From: CAZFGK01 sp964518635
Lineage (GTDB): Bacteria > Zixibacteria > MSB-5A5 > GN15 > FEB-12
Assembly: GCA_964518635.1 (NCBI GenBank)
Contig: CAZFGK010000013.1
Span: forward strand, 20,241-84,240
DNA: 64,000 nt
Direction of reading: 5' to 3'
The notes below the pieces were generated by a model. That model worked only from the letters and a program-made list of their open reading frames with translations, searched no databases and was not told the origin of the DNA. Shown piece by piece: positions 33,887 through 42,848 of this stretch. The position numbers and the translations under genes are program-made. Position 1 is the stretch's first letter. Every line of letters begins with the position of its first letter.

Positions 33887-36157
33887 ATGTTCGCTCATTC
33901 GTACATCGTTCTTCCTGCTCGTCCCCTGTGCTGGGCAATGATCGCTGTGATTCTTTGCTTTGCAAACGGAGTTGCGCAGGATCATGCCTCACTGGTCAAT
34001 CTGAGCATCCGTGTTGTTGATTCATTGACTGCTCGCGGCGTGAGTGATCTCACCGTAACTCTTCTCCCGATTGGTATTCATGAAAAGACCGACAAACAGG
34101 GGGTTGCTTCCTTTCGAGCAATTCTTCCCGGAGAGTATCGCGTCAATATCTCAGGGAGAAATACCCCTGCCCATGCGACAGCGACTTTGGTGCTGCACGA
34201 ACATCAGTCAATCTCACTTACCGTTCCCCTCGCCATTCCACATGCACTTCCCGATTCGATCATCGTGCAAGGAAGACGCGTATCCCCTCGTGATGTTGTT
34301 GTCATCACCCAGGAGGAGTTGCGAAAGAGTCCCGCTCAGAGCGTGAATGAAGTTCTCAGCGGGCGATCCGGAATTGTACTTCGGGAAAATCGAAACGGGG
34401 ATGCTCTTCTCTCAATCAACGGCTCGGAGCCCCGTCATGTACGCATCCTTCTTAATGGTCAGCCGATCCAGCAGAATCCGGATGGCTCTACCAACCTCTC
34501 GGCAATTTCGATTGCAAGTGTGAAAGAGATTCGTATTGCAAAGGGAGGATCAACGTCCTCTTCTGTTCCGGGTGCGCTTGGAGGAAGTATTGATATTCGC
34601 ACGGTTATCCATGGATTGCTGGAAAAACCAAGCGTAAGCCTGATGACCACACACGGTGACTGGGGGGCTGAGCAGTATACCGCTCATTCGACACTGACTG
34701 ATCAACCAGAAAATCTATCCGCTACTTTCGACTGGCAGCTTCAACGGCAGATCGGAGGATTCCCGTTTGAATATACGGCGCAACCATCTCCGAAATCTCA
34801 TACCGGCATTCGAACTAACAATGACTTCCTGACTCGGATGCTTTCCGGCAGCGTCTCCTATCATGATTTTTCATTCAATCTGTCGACTTCAGAATCTGAG
34901 CGTGGATTGCCGGATCGCGCATCAATGCAGAATATCCATGCACGTTCGGAAGACACTCGCAAGATCGCGTCTGCTCATTGGAGTAGCGCGCTTACTGTAC
35001 ACTCTGAAATGAGTGCCTCTCTTTCCTATCAGAAATCATCGAATCGAGCGGTTGATACGTTGACCCTTCCCGTTTCCTCCCGTTTTGACTCACGCTACGA
35101 GACCAGTGTGACACAGGGGAATGCCTCAGTAGTTCATGATCTTTCGAACACTACGCAGCTGAGAGCTTCAGTAGATGGCAGTACCGAACGGATTCGCCAT
35201 CAGGATGCAATTCGCACTGGCGCATCACTCGGCACTGCTGACCGCAACTCTCTCGGGTCGGCACTGACCATCACGGAGCAGCGCCAGCTTCCGTCATTCT
35301 TCTACTTCTCTGATCTGAGCAACTCGGTAAGTGCCCGTTACGATCTGATTCGATCCCAATCAGGGCGGAATGATACACTACTGAGCTCTCGCGCAAATCA
35401 GATCTCTCCGGCACTTGAGATTTCTCTGTTTCGAAAAGGCGTTATCTCCCCGCACCTGAGTGCTGGTGCTGGATCAAACTGGTCGGCCCCGTCATTGACT
35501 TCCCTGTTCTGGCGGCGGGATGCCCGGAGTGAGGGGAATCCATCTCTCAAACCGGAACATGCGAAGAGCACTCATGCCGAGATTGGAATCGTTTTCGATC
35601 TGAAGCACACTGAGCTTGAAGCGTCGATGCGCTGGCATCAGACTGACTACACTGACCTGGTGATCTGGCGACCTGATTTTCGCGGAGTCTTTCGTCCTGT
35701 CAATCTGGCCTCTGCAAAAATATCGGGAAGAAGTGATCTGCTGTCGCTGAGTCTCCTGGATCGCCTCTTTTACTTCTCATATTCGAATGACCTGATTGAT
35801 CCTCGAAACCGAACTACCGGAATCGACTTCGACCAGCAACTCACTTTTCGCCCCCACTTTGTGACCCGCCTGATCGGCGAGGTTCGGACAGAGCATTGGG
35901 AGATGAAATGCAGTCACGAGATTGTCGCGCGAAGGTATGCCACTGAGAGCAACACCCGCTGGTATGATCCCTATACGGTGACCGATCTTTCCGCAGGGTT
36001 GAAATTTTCCTACTCGTCATTCGACATTCGCTTAGGGGGCGAAGTGAGAAATCTCTTCGATCAATCCTATGCTCAGATTGCGCACTATCCGATGCCGGGA
36101 CGGAATGCGGCGTTTTCCGTCCGACTTACCTTTGATCCAACAGCTAATAAGAATTAA
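33887..36157 (+). CDS. btuB-like: TonB-dependent outer-membrane receptor, BtuB-like
   Basis: 756 residues from the ATG at 33887; the frame opens further upstream but inside the riboswitch. After the signal (VILCFANGVAQ) comes a carboxypeptidase-regulatory-like sandwich (about 30-115), a region with SIIVQGRRV, then the plug domain. The plug shows QSVNEVLSGRSGIVLREN, RHVRILLNGQP, IRIAKGGSTSS and GALGGSIDIRT. The rest is the 22-strand barrel, with late segments NPSLKPEHAKSTHAEIG and the terminal AFSVRLTF ending near Phe. With the B12 riboswitch upstream, cobalamin is the likely ligand. The next gene follows after 20 bases. Confidence 0.92.
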   Translation: MFAHSYIVLPARPLCWAMIAVILCFANGVAQDHASLVNLSIRVVDSLTARGVSDLTVTLLPIGIHEKTDKQGVASFRAILPGEYRVNISGRNTPAHATATLVLHEHQSISLTVPLAIPHALPDSIIVQGRRVSPRDVVVITQEELRKSPAQSVNEVLSGRSGIVLRENRNGDALLSINGSEPRHVRILLNGQPIQQNPDGSTNLSAISIASVKEIRIAKGGSTSSSVPGALGGSIDIRTVIHGLLEKPSVSLMTTHGDWGAEQYTAHSTLTDQPENLSATFDWQLQRQIGGFPFEYTAQPSPKSHTGIRTNNDFLTRMLSGSVSYHDFSFNLSTSESERGLPDRASMQNIHARSEDTRKIASAHWSSALTVHSEMSASLSYQKSSNRAVDTLTLPVSSRFDSRYETSVTQGNASVVHDLSNTTQLRASVDGSTERIRHQDAIRTGASLGTADRNSLGSALTITEQRQLPSFFYFSDLSNSVSARYDLIRSQSGRNDTLLSSRANQISPALEISLFRKGVISPHLSAGAGSNWSAPSLTSLFWRRDARSEGNPSLKPEHAKSTHAEIGIVFDLKHTELEASMRWHQTDYTDLVIWRPDFRGVFRPVNLASAKISGRSDLLSLSLLDRLFYFSYSNDLIDPRNRTTGIDFDQQLTFRPHFVTRLIGEVRTEHWEMKCSHEIVARRYATESNTRWYDPYTVTDLSAGLKFSYSSFDIRLGGEVRNLFDQSYAQIAHYPMPGRNAAFSVRLTFDPTANKN

Positions 36158-36177
36158 AAATAGAAAGAGAGAACCGA

Positions 36178-37413
36178 ATGAATGGACGAGCGAAGTTTCC
36201 AGGAGTTTTCGTGGCATTGATGGTAATTGCCACTTTGTTTACTCAGCAGACAATCGCAGCCGAACCACATGCGTACGTCGTAAATTCTGTCGGAGAGACA
36301 GTCTCTAAAGTAAATTTAACCTCTGGCGCGATTACGAATCATATCCTCCCCCTTGGCTCGGATATCTCCTCGGCACCGAACCAGGTTCTTCTCTATGGAA
36401 ATCGTGGCTTTGTCACCAATTCACTCACCAATGAAGTGCAGGTCATTGATGTTGCCGCAGAATCGACCCTGACGTTCTGGCCGATGCCCGCAGGGAGTAA
36501 TCCCTATTGGATGTCTATTTATGATGAGCAGGCTCTTTTCGTCTCACTCACTCTTCTTAACAGTATCGCACGAGTAGATCTTCAGACCGGAACAATTCTG
36601 GGAATCGATAGCGTCGGACTCTCGCCGCAGCAGATGCTCATTCATAACCATCTGTTGTATGTTTCAAACACCGGACTTGATTACACGACGTTCAACTACG
36701 GTCAGGGGACCCTCACGATCTGGGATATTCGGGAAGATTCGATTCTTGATGTCATTCCCGTCGGGACCAATCCTCAGCAGTTGGCGTTAGACGCTAATAA
36801 TCGCATCCATGTAATCTGCACGGGAAATTATTTTGATCGATCTGGGATTGTCTATGTGATCGATCCGAATACGCAGTCGGTCATTGATTCGATGCCAACA
36901 GGTGGATCACCGGGAGGGCTGGTGATAACCGATGACAATCATGGCTGGATTGCCGCCGGTGGATTCGCCACAAATGGCGAGCTTTATTCCTACGATGCGG
37001 GCAATCTCACTTTGTTCCGTGATGCAAGCAACCCAATCCCAACCGGACTCGGATGCACAGCAGTAGAGGGCTGGAAAGAGAACAGTGTTCTGGCGATCAC
37101 CTTTGCAAATCAGGTAGAACGTATCTCTTCTGATTACTTAGCCGGTCCGACCTATGGCGTGGGATCGGGTCCGTCTTCGCTGGCTATCAATTACCTATCA
37201 GGGGATGTTGATGGGACCTGGTCGGTGGATATCGCTGACCTGACCAGAATGGTGGACAACCTTTTCATATCATTTGCAGTCTTTGAGTCACCGCGTTGGC
37301 GAGGAGATGTGGATGGGGAGCTTGGAGTAGATATCGGTGATTTGACACGTCTCGTCGATCACTTGTTCGGTTCCTTCACTCCATTGCTGCCGGGAGCTCC
37401 GTGGATCCGATAG
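36178..37413 (+). CDS. secreted beta-propeller (YncE/BtuG-like) with dockerin-like repeats
   Basis: 411 residues with a signal peptide (to IAAE, about 27). Residues 28-335 are a seven-bladed propeller of the YncE type, with repeated blades such as AYVVNSVGETVSKVNL, GFVTNSLTNEVQVIDV, LYVSNTGLDYTTFN and VYVIDPNTQSVIDSM. The last 70 residues hold two dockerin-like repeats, VDIADLTRMVDNLF and VDIGDLTRLVDHLF, each preceded by GDVDG. It is co-transcribed with the BtuB-like receptor under the B12 riboswitch. Bacteroides BtuG, the surface B12-capturing partner of BtuB, is also a seven-bladed propeller but a lipoprotein. A B12-binding role is inferred. Confidence 0.85.
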   Translation: MNGRAKFPGVFVALMVIATLFTQQTIAAEPHAYVVNSVGETVSKVNLTSGAITNHILPLGSDISSAPNQVLLYGNRGFVTNSLTNEVQVIDVAAESTLTFWPMPAGSNPYWMSIYDEQALFVSLTLLNSIARVDLQTGTILGIDSVGLSPQQMLIHNHLLYVSNTGLDYTTFNYGQGTLTIWDIREDSILDVIPVGTNPQQLALDANNRIHVICTGNYFDRSGIVYVIDPNTQSVIDSMPTGGSPGGLVITDDNHGWIAAGGFATNGELYSYDAGNLTLFRDASNPIPTGLGCTAVEGWKENSVLAITFANQVERISSDYLAGPTYGVGSGPSSLAINYLSGDVDGTWSVDIADLTRMVDNLFISFAVFESPRWRGDVDGELGVDIGDLTRLVDHLFGSFTPLLPGAPWIR

Positions 37414-37466
37414 ATTTACCAGATGATTCTCTGGTGATCTTTGAAATGAGAAGTTAGATTGCGGAG

Positions 37467-37790
37467 ATGGCACATGTAGTCACTGAGCGGTGTATCGGCT
37501 GTAAGCATACGAATTGTGTTGCGGTCTGCCCTGTCAACTGTTTTCGGGAGGGTGAAAACTTTCTCGTGATCGATCCGGATATCTGCATCGACTGCTCTCT
37601 CTGTGTACGGGAGTGCCCGGTTGAGGCGATCTTTGATGAAGTCGACCTTCCCGATGAATGGGCAGTATACAAAGAGCTGAACGCACGACTCTCTAAAAAT
37701 TGGCCCGCTATCGCTCAGCAGAAGAATGAGCTGCCGACGGCGGAAGAGCTACGCGAGACATTGCCGAAACGTCACCTTCTGATCGAATAG
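37467..37790 (+). CDS. fdxA: 7Fe/8Fe-type ferredoxin
   Basis: 107 residues, matching Azotobacter ferredoxin I-type FdxA. The first cluster set is CIGCKHTNCVAVCPVNCF, the spacing that can hold a [3Fe-4S] or [4Fe-4S] cluster, and the second is CIDCSLCVRECP. The C-terminal 45 residues contain the LNARLSKNWPAIAQQK helix typical of the family. It is a small cytoplasmic electron carrier. Transcribed from its own short intergenic region, 54 bases after the propeller gene, and convergent with the nitroreductase gene four bases away. Confidence 0.93.
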   Translation: MAHVVTERCIGCKHTNCVAVCPVNCFREGENFLVIDPDICIDCSLCVRECPVEAIFDEVDLPDEWAVYKELNARLSKNWPAIAQQKNELPTAEELRETLPKRHLLIE

Positions 37791-37794
37791 AATT

Positions 37795-38460
37795 CTACAG
37801 AAACGACATGATCTGAGAGAGTGGCTTTCGGGGCATATCCGGAACGGAGGCATCCTCCGCTGGATAGCCAGCCACTAGGAGCATGTACGGCCGTTCATTC
37901 TGAGGACGTTCGCAGAGTTCGCTCAAGAATCCCATTGGGGAGGGGGTATGAGTCAACGTTGCCAGCCCCGCATGATGAAGAGCGGCGATAAGAAAGCCAG
38001 TCGCAATACCGACCGATTCAGGGACATAATAGTTTTTCAACTGCTTCCCTTCGTGCAGTGAATATTTCTCTTCGAAAATGACGATGAGAAAAGGGGCAAT
38101 CTCAAGGTACGGTTTCTGTTCATCCGTTCCGAGGGGAGCGAGTGCCTCCCGCCATTCATCCGAGATGCGACTGGTGTAGAATTCTGCTTCGACCTTTTCC
38201 GCCTCTTCACGAATTCGCTTCTTTCGTGATGGATCAGTAACAACCGCAAAATGCCAGGGCTGCTTATGTGCGCCACTGGGGGCAGATCCCGCTGCGGCGA
38301 TTGCCTGTTCGATAACAGAACGATCAACTAAACGATCAGAGAACTGACGAATTGTTCGTCTGCGCTGCATCGTTTCGTTGAACGCAGTTGCTCGCGAGAG
38401 CATCTCAGTGGCAGGAATTTCTCGATATTCAGAGTATGGGCGCGTTGGAAGCCGGGACAT
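37795..38460 (-). CDS. nitroreductase-fold protein of the iodotyrosine deiodinase (IYD) type
   Basis: 221 residues from an ATG with AGGGGG upstream. FMN-binding motifs are RRRTIRQFSDR near 33 and SAPSGAHKQPWHFAVV near 59. Unlike BluB or NfsB, it keeps the IYD pattern: residues E91, Y95 and K116 match in spacing Glu157, Tyr161 and Lys182 of human IYD (family knowledge), which bind the zwitterion of halotyrosine. Thr172 in LTHTP is in the place of the FMN-N5 threonine, and the C-terminus PDMPRKPLSQIM is nearly the IYD ending. A reductive dehalogenase or related flavoprotein in the cytoplasm is likely. It ends the icd-purE-purK run, eight bases after purK. Confidence 0.85.
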   Translation of the reverse strand: MSRLPTRPYSEYREIPATEMLSRATAFNETMQRRRTIRQFSDRLVDRSVIEQAIAAAGSAPSGAHKQPWHFAVVTDPSRKKRIREEAEKVEAEFYTSRISDEWREALAPLGTDEQKPYLEIAPFLIVIFEEKYSLHEGKQLKNYYVPESVGIATGFLIAALHHAGLATLTHTPSPMGFLSELCERPQNERPYMLLVAGYPAEDASVPDMPRKPLSQIMSFL

Positions 38461-38468
38461 AAATCCCC

Positions 38469-39617
38469 CTATGAACGTGAGTTGGAGAGTGTATCGCTTA
38501 TGCTGCGAAGCTGTTGCTCAATTGAATCAGGAGTTTGACCGCAAAGAGTCAGATGCCCCATCTTTCTGCCGGGGCGGGCACTTTGCTTACCGTACAGGTG
38601 AAGATTCAGATTTGGATTTTCAAGAATCGAAACCCAATTCGGCTCATTGTTCGTCCATCGGTCGCCGAGAAGATTGAGCATACCCGCTGGATGAATGAGT
38701 GAGGGATTCCCTAACGGAAGATTACAGATCGCGCGAATGACCTGCTGAAACTGACTGCAATGGGTCGCTTCGATGGTCAGATGCCCTGAATTGTGCGGAC
38801 GAGGCGCAAGTTCGTTGACCATCACACTCTGATCAGAAAGGACAAACATCTCAACCGCCAGTATCCCGACCAATTGCAGCTCTTCGGCAATGCTTCTTGC
38901 GATGTCTATTGCCTGCTGATGGACCTTCTGAGAAATCCGCGCAGGAGCAATTGTCATATCAAGAATGTGTTTCTTGTGGATGTTCTCAAAGACCGGATAA
39001 CAGGCAATCTCACTTCTCTCATTACGTGCTACGATCACCGAGCATTCCATCGAAAATTCAACGAACGATTCCAGAATGCATTCTACACTTTTAAACGAGC
39101 GGAATGAATTTCGGACATCTATCACAGAATTGACCTTCGCCTGCCCTTTTCCGTCGTACCCCATGCGAGAGGTTTTGAGCACCGCAGGAAAAATGAAGTC
39201 CTCCGATAATGCCTGAATATCTGCCTCCGACTTAATCGAAACGAATCGTGGCACTGGTACACCGATTCGTTTCAGAAATCCTTTTTCCGAAATTCGATCC
39301 TGACATATCGATAAAACAGATGCTGACGGGTGCAGTCGAGAATGATCTGCGGCGGTGGTCGCGGCGATCATCGGGACATTTTCGAATTCGTAGCTGACAA
39401 CTGCGCAGGAGGAGGAAAACTCGGTGAGCAGTCCTTTGTTGTCATATTCTCCCACCCATTCCCTGTCACACAGTTGTCCGGCAGGTGAATCTGATTCAGG
39501 AGAGTAGCAGTGCACACGATAGCCAAGCTGACGTGCGGCAATCGCCATCATTCGTCCGAGTTGACCGGAGCCAAGAATTCCAATTGTCGCTCCGGGGAGA
39601 ATTACTTTCTCGCTCAT
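38469..39617 (-). CDS. purK: 5-(carboxyamino)imidazole ribonucleotide synthase
   Basis: 382 residues, an ATP-grasp enzyme. Key parts are the N-terminal GILGSGQLGRMMAIAARQLG, the ATP lid region FPAVLKTSRMGYDGKGQ, and the metal/active-site block MFVLSDQSVMVNELAPRPHNSGH with TIEATHCSQF. It makes N5-CAIR from AIR, bicarbonate and ATP in purine synthesis. The partner purE lies 45 bases upstream on the same strand. Confidence 0.95.
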   Translation of the reverse strand: MSEKVILPGATIGILGSGQLGRMMAIAARQLGYRVHCYSPESDSPAGQLCDREWVGEYDNKGLLTEFSSSCAVVSYEFENVPMIAATTAADHSRLHPSASVLSICQDRISEKGFLKRIGVPVPRFVSIKSEADIQALSEDFIFPAVLKTSRMGYDGKGQAKVNSVIDVRNSFRSFKSVECILESFVEFSMECSVIVARNERSEIACYPVFENIHKKHILDMTIAPARISQKVHQQAIDIARSIAEELQLVGILAVEMFVLSDQSVMVNELAPRPHNSGHLTIEATHCSQFQQVIRAICNLPLGNPSLIHPAGMLNLLGDRWTNNEPNWVSILENPNLNLHLYGKQSARPGRKMGHLTLCGQTPDSIEQQLRSISDTLSNSRS

Positions 39618-39662
39618 GAAACATTCTCGGTCAATGCCGGTGAAACTGATCTTCTGGCGTGA

Positions 39663-40160
39663 CTATTCAAGCGATTCGCGGCGTACTTTACTGTTTTGTG
39701 CTACGCGAAAGGCAGTGAGTTTGTCAGCCAGAGAGGAATCCTGCAGGGCAAGGATCGAAATTGCCAACAGGGCGGCATTCTTTGCTCCTGCCTTTCCGAT
39801 AGCAAGGGTCGCAACTGGAACGCCAGAGGGCATCTGGACAATAGACAGGAGTGAATCTATCCCTTTGAGACTCTTACTCTCAACCGGAACGCCGAGCACC
39901 GGCAGGATGGTCGATGCCGCGGTCATACCGGGCAAATGTGCCGCGCCCCCAGCACCTGCGATAATCACCTGAAGCCCGCGAGATGCGGCACTTGAGGCGT
40001 ACTCCATCATCAGATCGGGGGTGCGATGCGCCGAGACCACTCTCTTTTCATAATCAACGCCAAATTCATCCAGCATTTCTGCCGCTTCCTTCATGGTATC
40101 CCAATCGGAGCTGCTTCCCATGATAATCCCGACTCGCGGTGATGGTTTCGGTTCGGTCAT
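39663..40160 (-). CDS. purE: N5-carboxyaminoimidazole ribonucleotide mutase
   Basis: 165 residues, class I PurE length. The active-site segments are GIIMGSSSDWDTMKEA, the catalytic-histidine motif VVSAHRTPDLM, and AGAGGAAHLPGM. It converts N5-CAIR to CAIR, the step after PurK. It begins four bases after icd, so it is expressed with it, and purK follows. Confidence 0.96.
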   Translation of the reverse strand: MTEPKPSPRVGIIMGSSSDWDTMKEAAEMLDEFGVDYEKRVVSAHRTPDLMMEYASSAASRGLQVIIAGAGGAAHLPGMTAASTILPVLGVPVESKSLKGIDSLLSIVQMPSGVPVATLAIGKAGAKNAALLAISILALQDSSLADKLTAFRVAQNSKVRRESLE

Positions 40161-40164
40161 CTCG

Positions 40165-41613
40165 TTACTGTCCCTGCGCTAAGGTATATCCTGCTTCGCC
40201 GTCGAAGTCATAGAGGCATTCGATCTTCACGAACTCTATGTGAGCTGCGGTCATTCTGTTTAAGAGCGAAGCAACCCGATCGTGAGGAGAATTCATCTCT
40301 TTGGGACCAAGGAAACGGCAGCGGAATTGATCGGTACAGAAAGTCTCCGGGAATCCATCCGGCCAGACCTTTACACCACGATTACTCAGCAGACTAAGCA
40401 CAAAATGCTCTCCCTCGGTCGCTTGCTTCATTTCGGCGGCGAGCTGATCTGGCTTCCCTTTTGTCCACTGAACGAAGACATCAACCCCAGCAAGTCGTTT
40501 TTTTGCTGCCGGAGGTGCGGGGCGAAGGACGAGCCGTGCGGTATCGAGTGTTTTGTACTCAACTGGCTTGAGTGTGTTTGGAACTTTGCCCAGGTTGCTG
40601 ATGACTGCATCGGCAAACTCTTTCGTTCCGACTTTCTGACGGCTATTGCTCTCAGTAAAGATATCGTAGGTGTGAATTCCACTTTCAATGGTCGTCAGCC
40701 AGGCATTGTGGACGCGGGCCGCTACCTCCGGTTGACCGATATGGACGAGCATCATCACCGCACCAAGAAGCAATCCAGACGGATTCGCCATATTTTGACC
40801 CGCACGACGAGGGGCAGAACCGTGAATCGCCTCAAACATTGCGCACTGAACGCCGATGTTGGACGAACCAGCCAATCCGACCGAACCAGCGATCTGAGCT
40901 GCAACGTCCGACAGAATATCCCCGTACAAGTTCGGCATCACGATGACATCGAACGCCTCTGGTGTATCTGCAAGTTTCGCTGCGCCAATATCGACAATCC
41001 AATGTTCCTTTTCGATATCTGGATACTCGGTACCGATTTCATCAAAGACTTTATGAAAAAGCCCATCGGTCATCTTCATGATATTGTCTTTGGTAAAACA
41101 GGTCACCTTCTTGCGACCGTTGGCGCGAGCATATTCGAATGCATACCGAACAATTCGCTCAGAGCCGGGACGAGTGATGATTTTCAAACACTGATAGACC
41201 TGGTCGGTCAGACGATACTCGATGCCAGCGTACGTATCTTCTTCATTTTCACGAACGATCACGACATCCATGATAGGATGCTTAGTCGAAACAAACGGGT
41301 GATAACTGACACAGGGGCGAACATTTGCGTAGAGTCCAAGCGTCTTCCGGGTAGTGACATTCAGACTTTTGAAGCCGCCCCCTTGTGGCGTGGTGATTGG
41401 CGCTTTAAGGAAGACTTGTGTCCGACGGAGCGACTCCCAGGAGGAGGGATCGATCCCCGCGCTGTTCCCCCGCATATACACTTTTTCGCCGATTTCGATC
41501 TCTTCAATATCAATCATGGCTCCGGCTTCCTGCATAATACGCAGGGTTGCCGCCATGATTTCCGGTCCGATGCCGTCGCCATGCGCGACGGTGATAGCAC
41601 GCCGAGAGGCCAT
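40165..41613 (-). CDS. icd: NADP-dependent isocitrate dehydrogenase, Thermus/Rickettsia type
   Basis: 482 residues; the start has AAGGAG nine bases upstream. The catalytic domain shows VAHGDGIGPEIM, the substrate phosphate segment SLNVTTRKTLGLYANVRP, the IVRENEEDTYAGIEY block, and YGDILSDVAAQIAGSVGL. The last 130 residues (from about 350) are an extra C-terminal domain, as in the Thermus and Rickettsia enzymes. It oxidatively decarboxylates isocitrate to 2-oxoglutarate in the TCA cycle. It is the first gene of the icd-purE-purK-nitroreductase run. A long frame on the opposite strand is only its shadow. Confidence 0.93.
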   Translation of the reverse strand: MASRRAITVAHGDGIGPEIMAATLRIMQEAGAMIDIEEIEIGEKVYMRGNSAGIDPSSWESLRRTQVFLKAPITTPQGGGFKSLNVTTRKTLGLYANVRPCVSYHPFVSTKHPIMDVVIVRENEEDTYAGIEYRLTDQVYQCLKIITRPGSERIVRYAFEYARANGRKKVTCFTKDNIMKMTDGLFHKVFDEIGTEYPDIEKEHWIVDIGAAKLADTPEAFDVIVMPNLYGDILSDVAAQIAGSVGLAGSSNIGVQCAMFEAIHGSAPRRAGQNMANPSGLLLGAVMMLVHIGQPEVAARVHNAWLTTIESGIHTYDIFTESNSRQKVGTKEFADAVISNLGKVPNTLKPVEYKTLDTARLVLRPAPPAAKKRLAGVDVFVQWTKGKPDQLAAEMKQATEGEHFVLSLLSNRGVKVWPDGFPETFCTDQFRCRFLGPKEMNSPHDRVASLLNRMTAAHIEFVKIECLYDFDGEAGYTLAQGQ

Positions 41614-41743
41614 GCGAAAACTCCTTACTCATTCAATTTTCAAATCAACTGATGCAGTCGAAAGAGAGGACTCCCTTCGCTGTCAGCGCGGAAACTGTGA
41701 TTATAGAACAGCGACCCAGAGAGGTCAATTGATCGCATGACCT

Positions 41744-42631
41744 TCAAAAATCAAAAGAATTGAACGTTCCGGATGAGAAATAGCGACAGGTGACAGTCCG
41801 ATCATTTCCTACACCGTCTAGACTGGTTACTTGAACGAGGGTATTCAGGCAAAAGGAACAGTTTTTCTGGCTGACCAGAAGCCAGTCTCCGGGCAGGATG
41901 GCAATTTTGTCACCTTCGTGGATCGTAACAAGCTCACTTAGCTTTTTCATGCGAGATCGCAGTTGGTTGATATCGCCTCGAAAGGAGAGTTTGGTCAGCA
42001 GATTCTCGCGGAGAAAGCCCTCCTGTCGGGAAGGGGAATTCAAGTAGTCGATTCCATCTTTGGAGAAAAAATAGAGGTCGTTCAGGGTGTCGCGTGCTCC
42101 TACTGTTTTCTCTTCCTCGAAATTGAAACCGTCATCTTTGGCCCCGGATTTCCCACGACCGCGAATGGGAAGGCGAAATTCCCCGGTCGGTCGACAGATC
42201 GCACCTACCATTTCTCTACTGCGAGCTTCGGAGCCGTCTGTGTAAACAACCGAGACGGTAACAAGCAACGGCATAAAGTTGATTAATCCTTCGGAAACAT
42301 ACTCGATCCAGGGATCGCTGATATCAACGTCGCCGAGAAAAAGATCGCCGTTGAAAGGTCCACAGGGTATAGAATCGGGAAAGCCCTCGGGCTGCTTCTG
42401 TCGCGGGCATACAAACACATTGTACCCAGCGACCCCTTCCTCAGACTCCATCGACCAGCGAACAATCAATCTCCGTGACCCCGGCTCGACCTCAATTTGC
42501 GTCGGAATCGGTCGCTTCACCCCTTCAATTGGTCTGACCAGTGGTTTCCCAGCCCCCCCGGGCGAACAACCCTGCAGAAGCATTACGAGTGGCAAAATCA
42601 GGGTGAAAAGTAAAACTGACAGAGATGACAT
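41744..42631 (-). CDS. lipoprotein with fibronectin-type-III-like domain
   Basis: 295 residues from the ATG at 42631, with lipobox LLQGC (C22). The frame is open for another 156 codons, but that part is antisense to the STAS gene. The N-region lacks basic residues from this ATG; a TTG at 42661 would add MTLHRQLNSL, giving a better signal, so the start is uncertain. The mature part begins with an FN3-like sandwich (IEVEPGSRRLIVRWSMESEE, VAGYNVFVCPR). The second half has no recognised domain and contains CSFC, a possible disulfide. It is divergent from the partner-switching operon. Function unknown. Confidence 0.7.
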   Translation of the reverse strand: MSSLSVLLFTLILPLVMLLQGCSPGGAGKPLVRPIEGVKRPIPTQIEVEPGSRRLIVRWSMESEEGVAGYNVFVCPRQKQPEGFPDSIPCGPFNGDLFLGDVDISDPWIEYVSEGLINFMPLLVTVSVVYTDGSEARSREMVGAICRPTGEFRLPIRGRGKSGAKDDGFNFEEEKTVGARDTLNDLYFFSKDGIDYLNSPSRQEGFLRENLLTKLSFRGDINQLRSRMKKLSELVTIHEGDKIAILPGDWLLVSQKNCSFCLNTLVQVTSLDGVGNDRTVTCRYFSSGTFNSFDF

Positions 42632-42848
42632 CTGGCTCAAACTATTGAGCTGCCGATGCAACGTCAATCTTCGAATCTGCGTATGAACTCTGGACTCCTC
42701 CCCTTCTTCGCCGAAATCTGCTTGCTCACTCTTGCCGGATGGGTGACCTTTTGAAAGCAGCAGATTTTTCCCTGACCGGGCAGCCAGTTCAGGGAGGGTA
42801 AGACGAGACAAGAGTTGTACGACTGAATCGATTAGCAGAGGAGAAGCT

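Noticed and set aside
37795..38460. BluB (DMB synthase) identity for the nitroreductase near the B12 locus
   Set aside because: BluB motifs are absent; the E-Y-K triad and C-terminus match iodotyrosine deiodinases.
40282..41652. 456-codon frame on the plus strand opposite icd
   Set aside because: It lies fully antisense to a well-conserved isocitrate dehydrogenase and has no recognisable domain.
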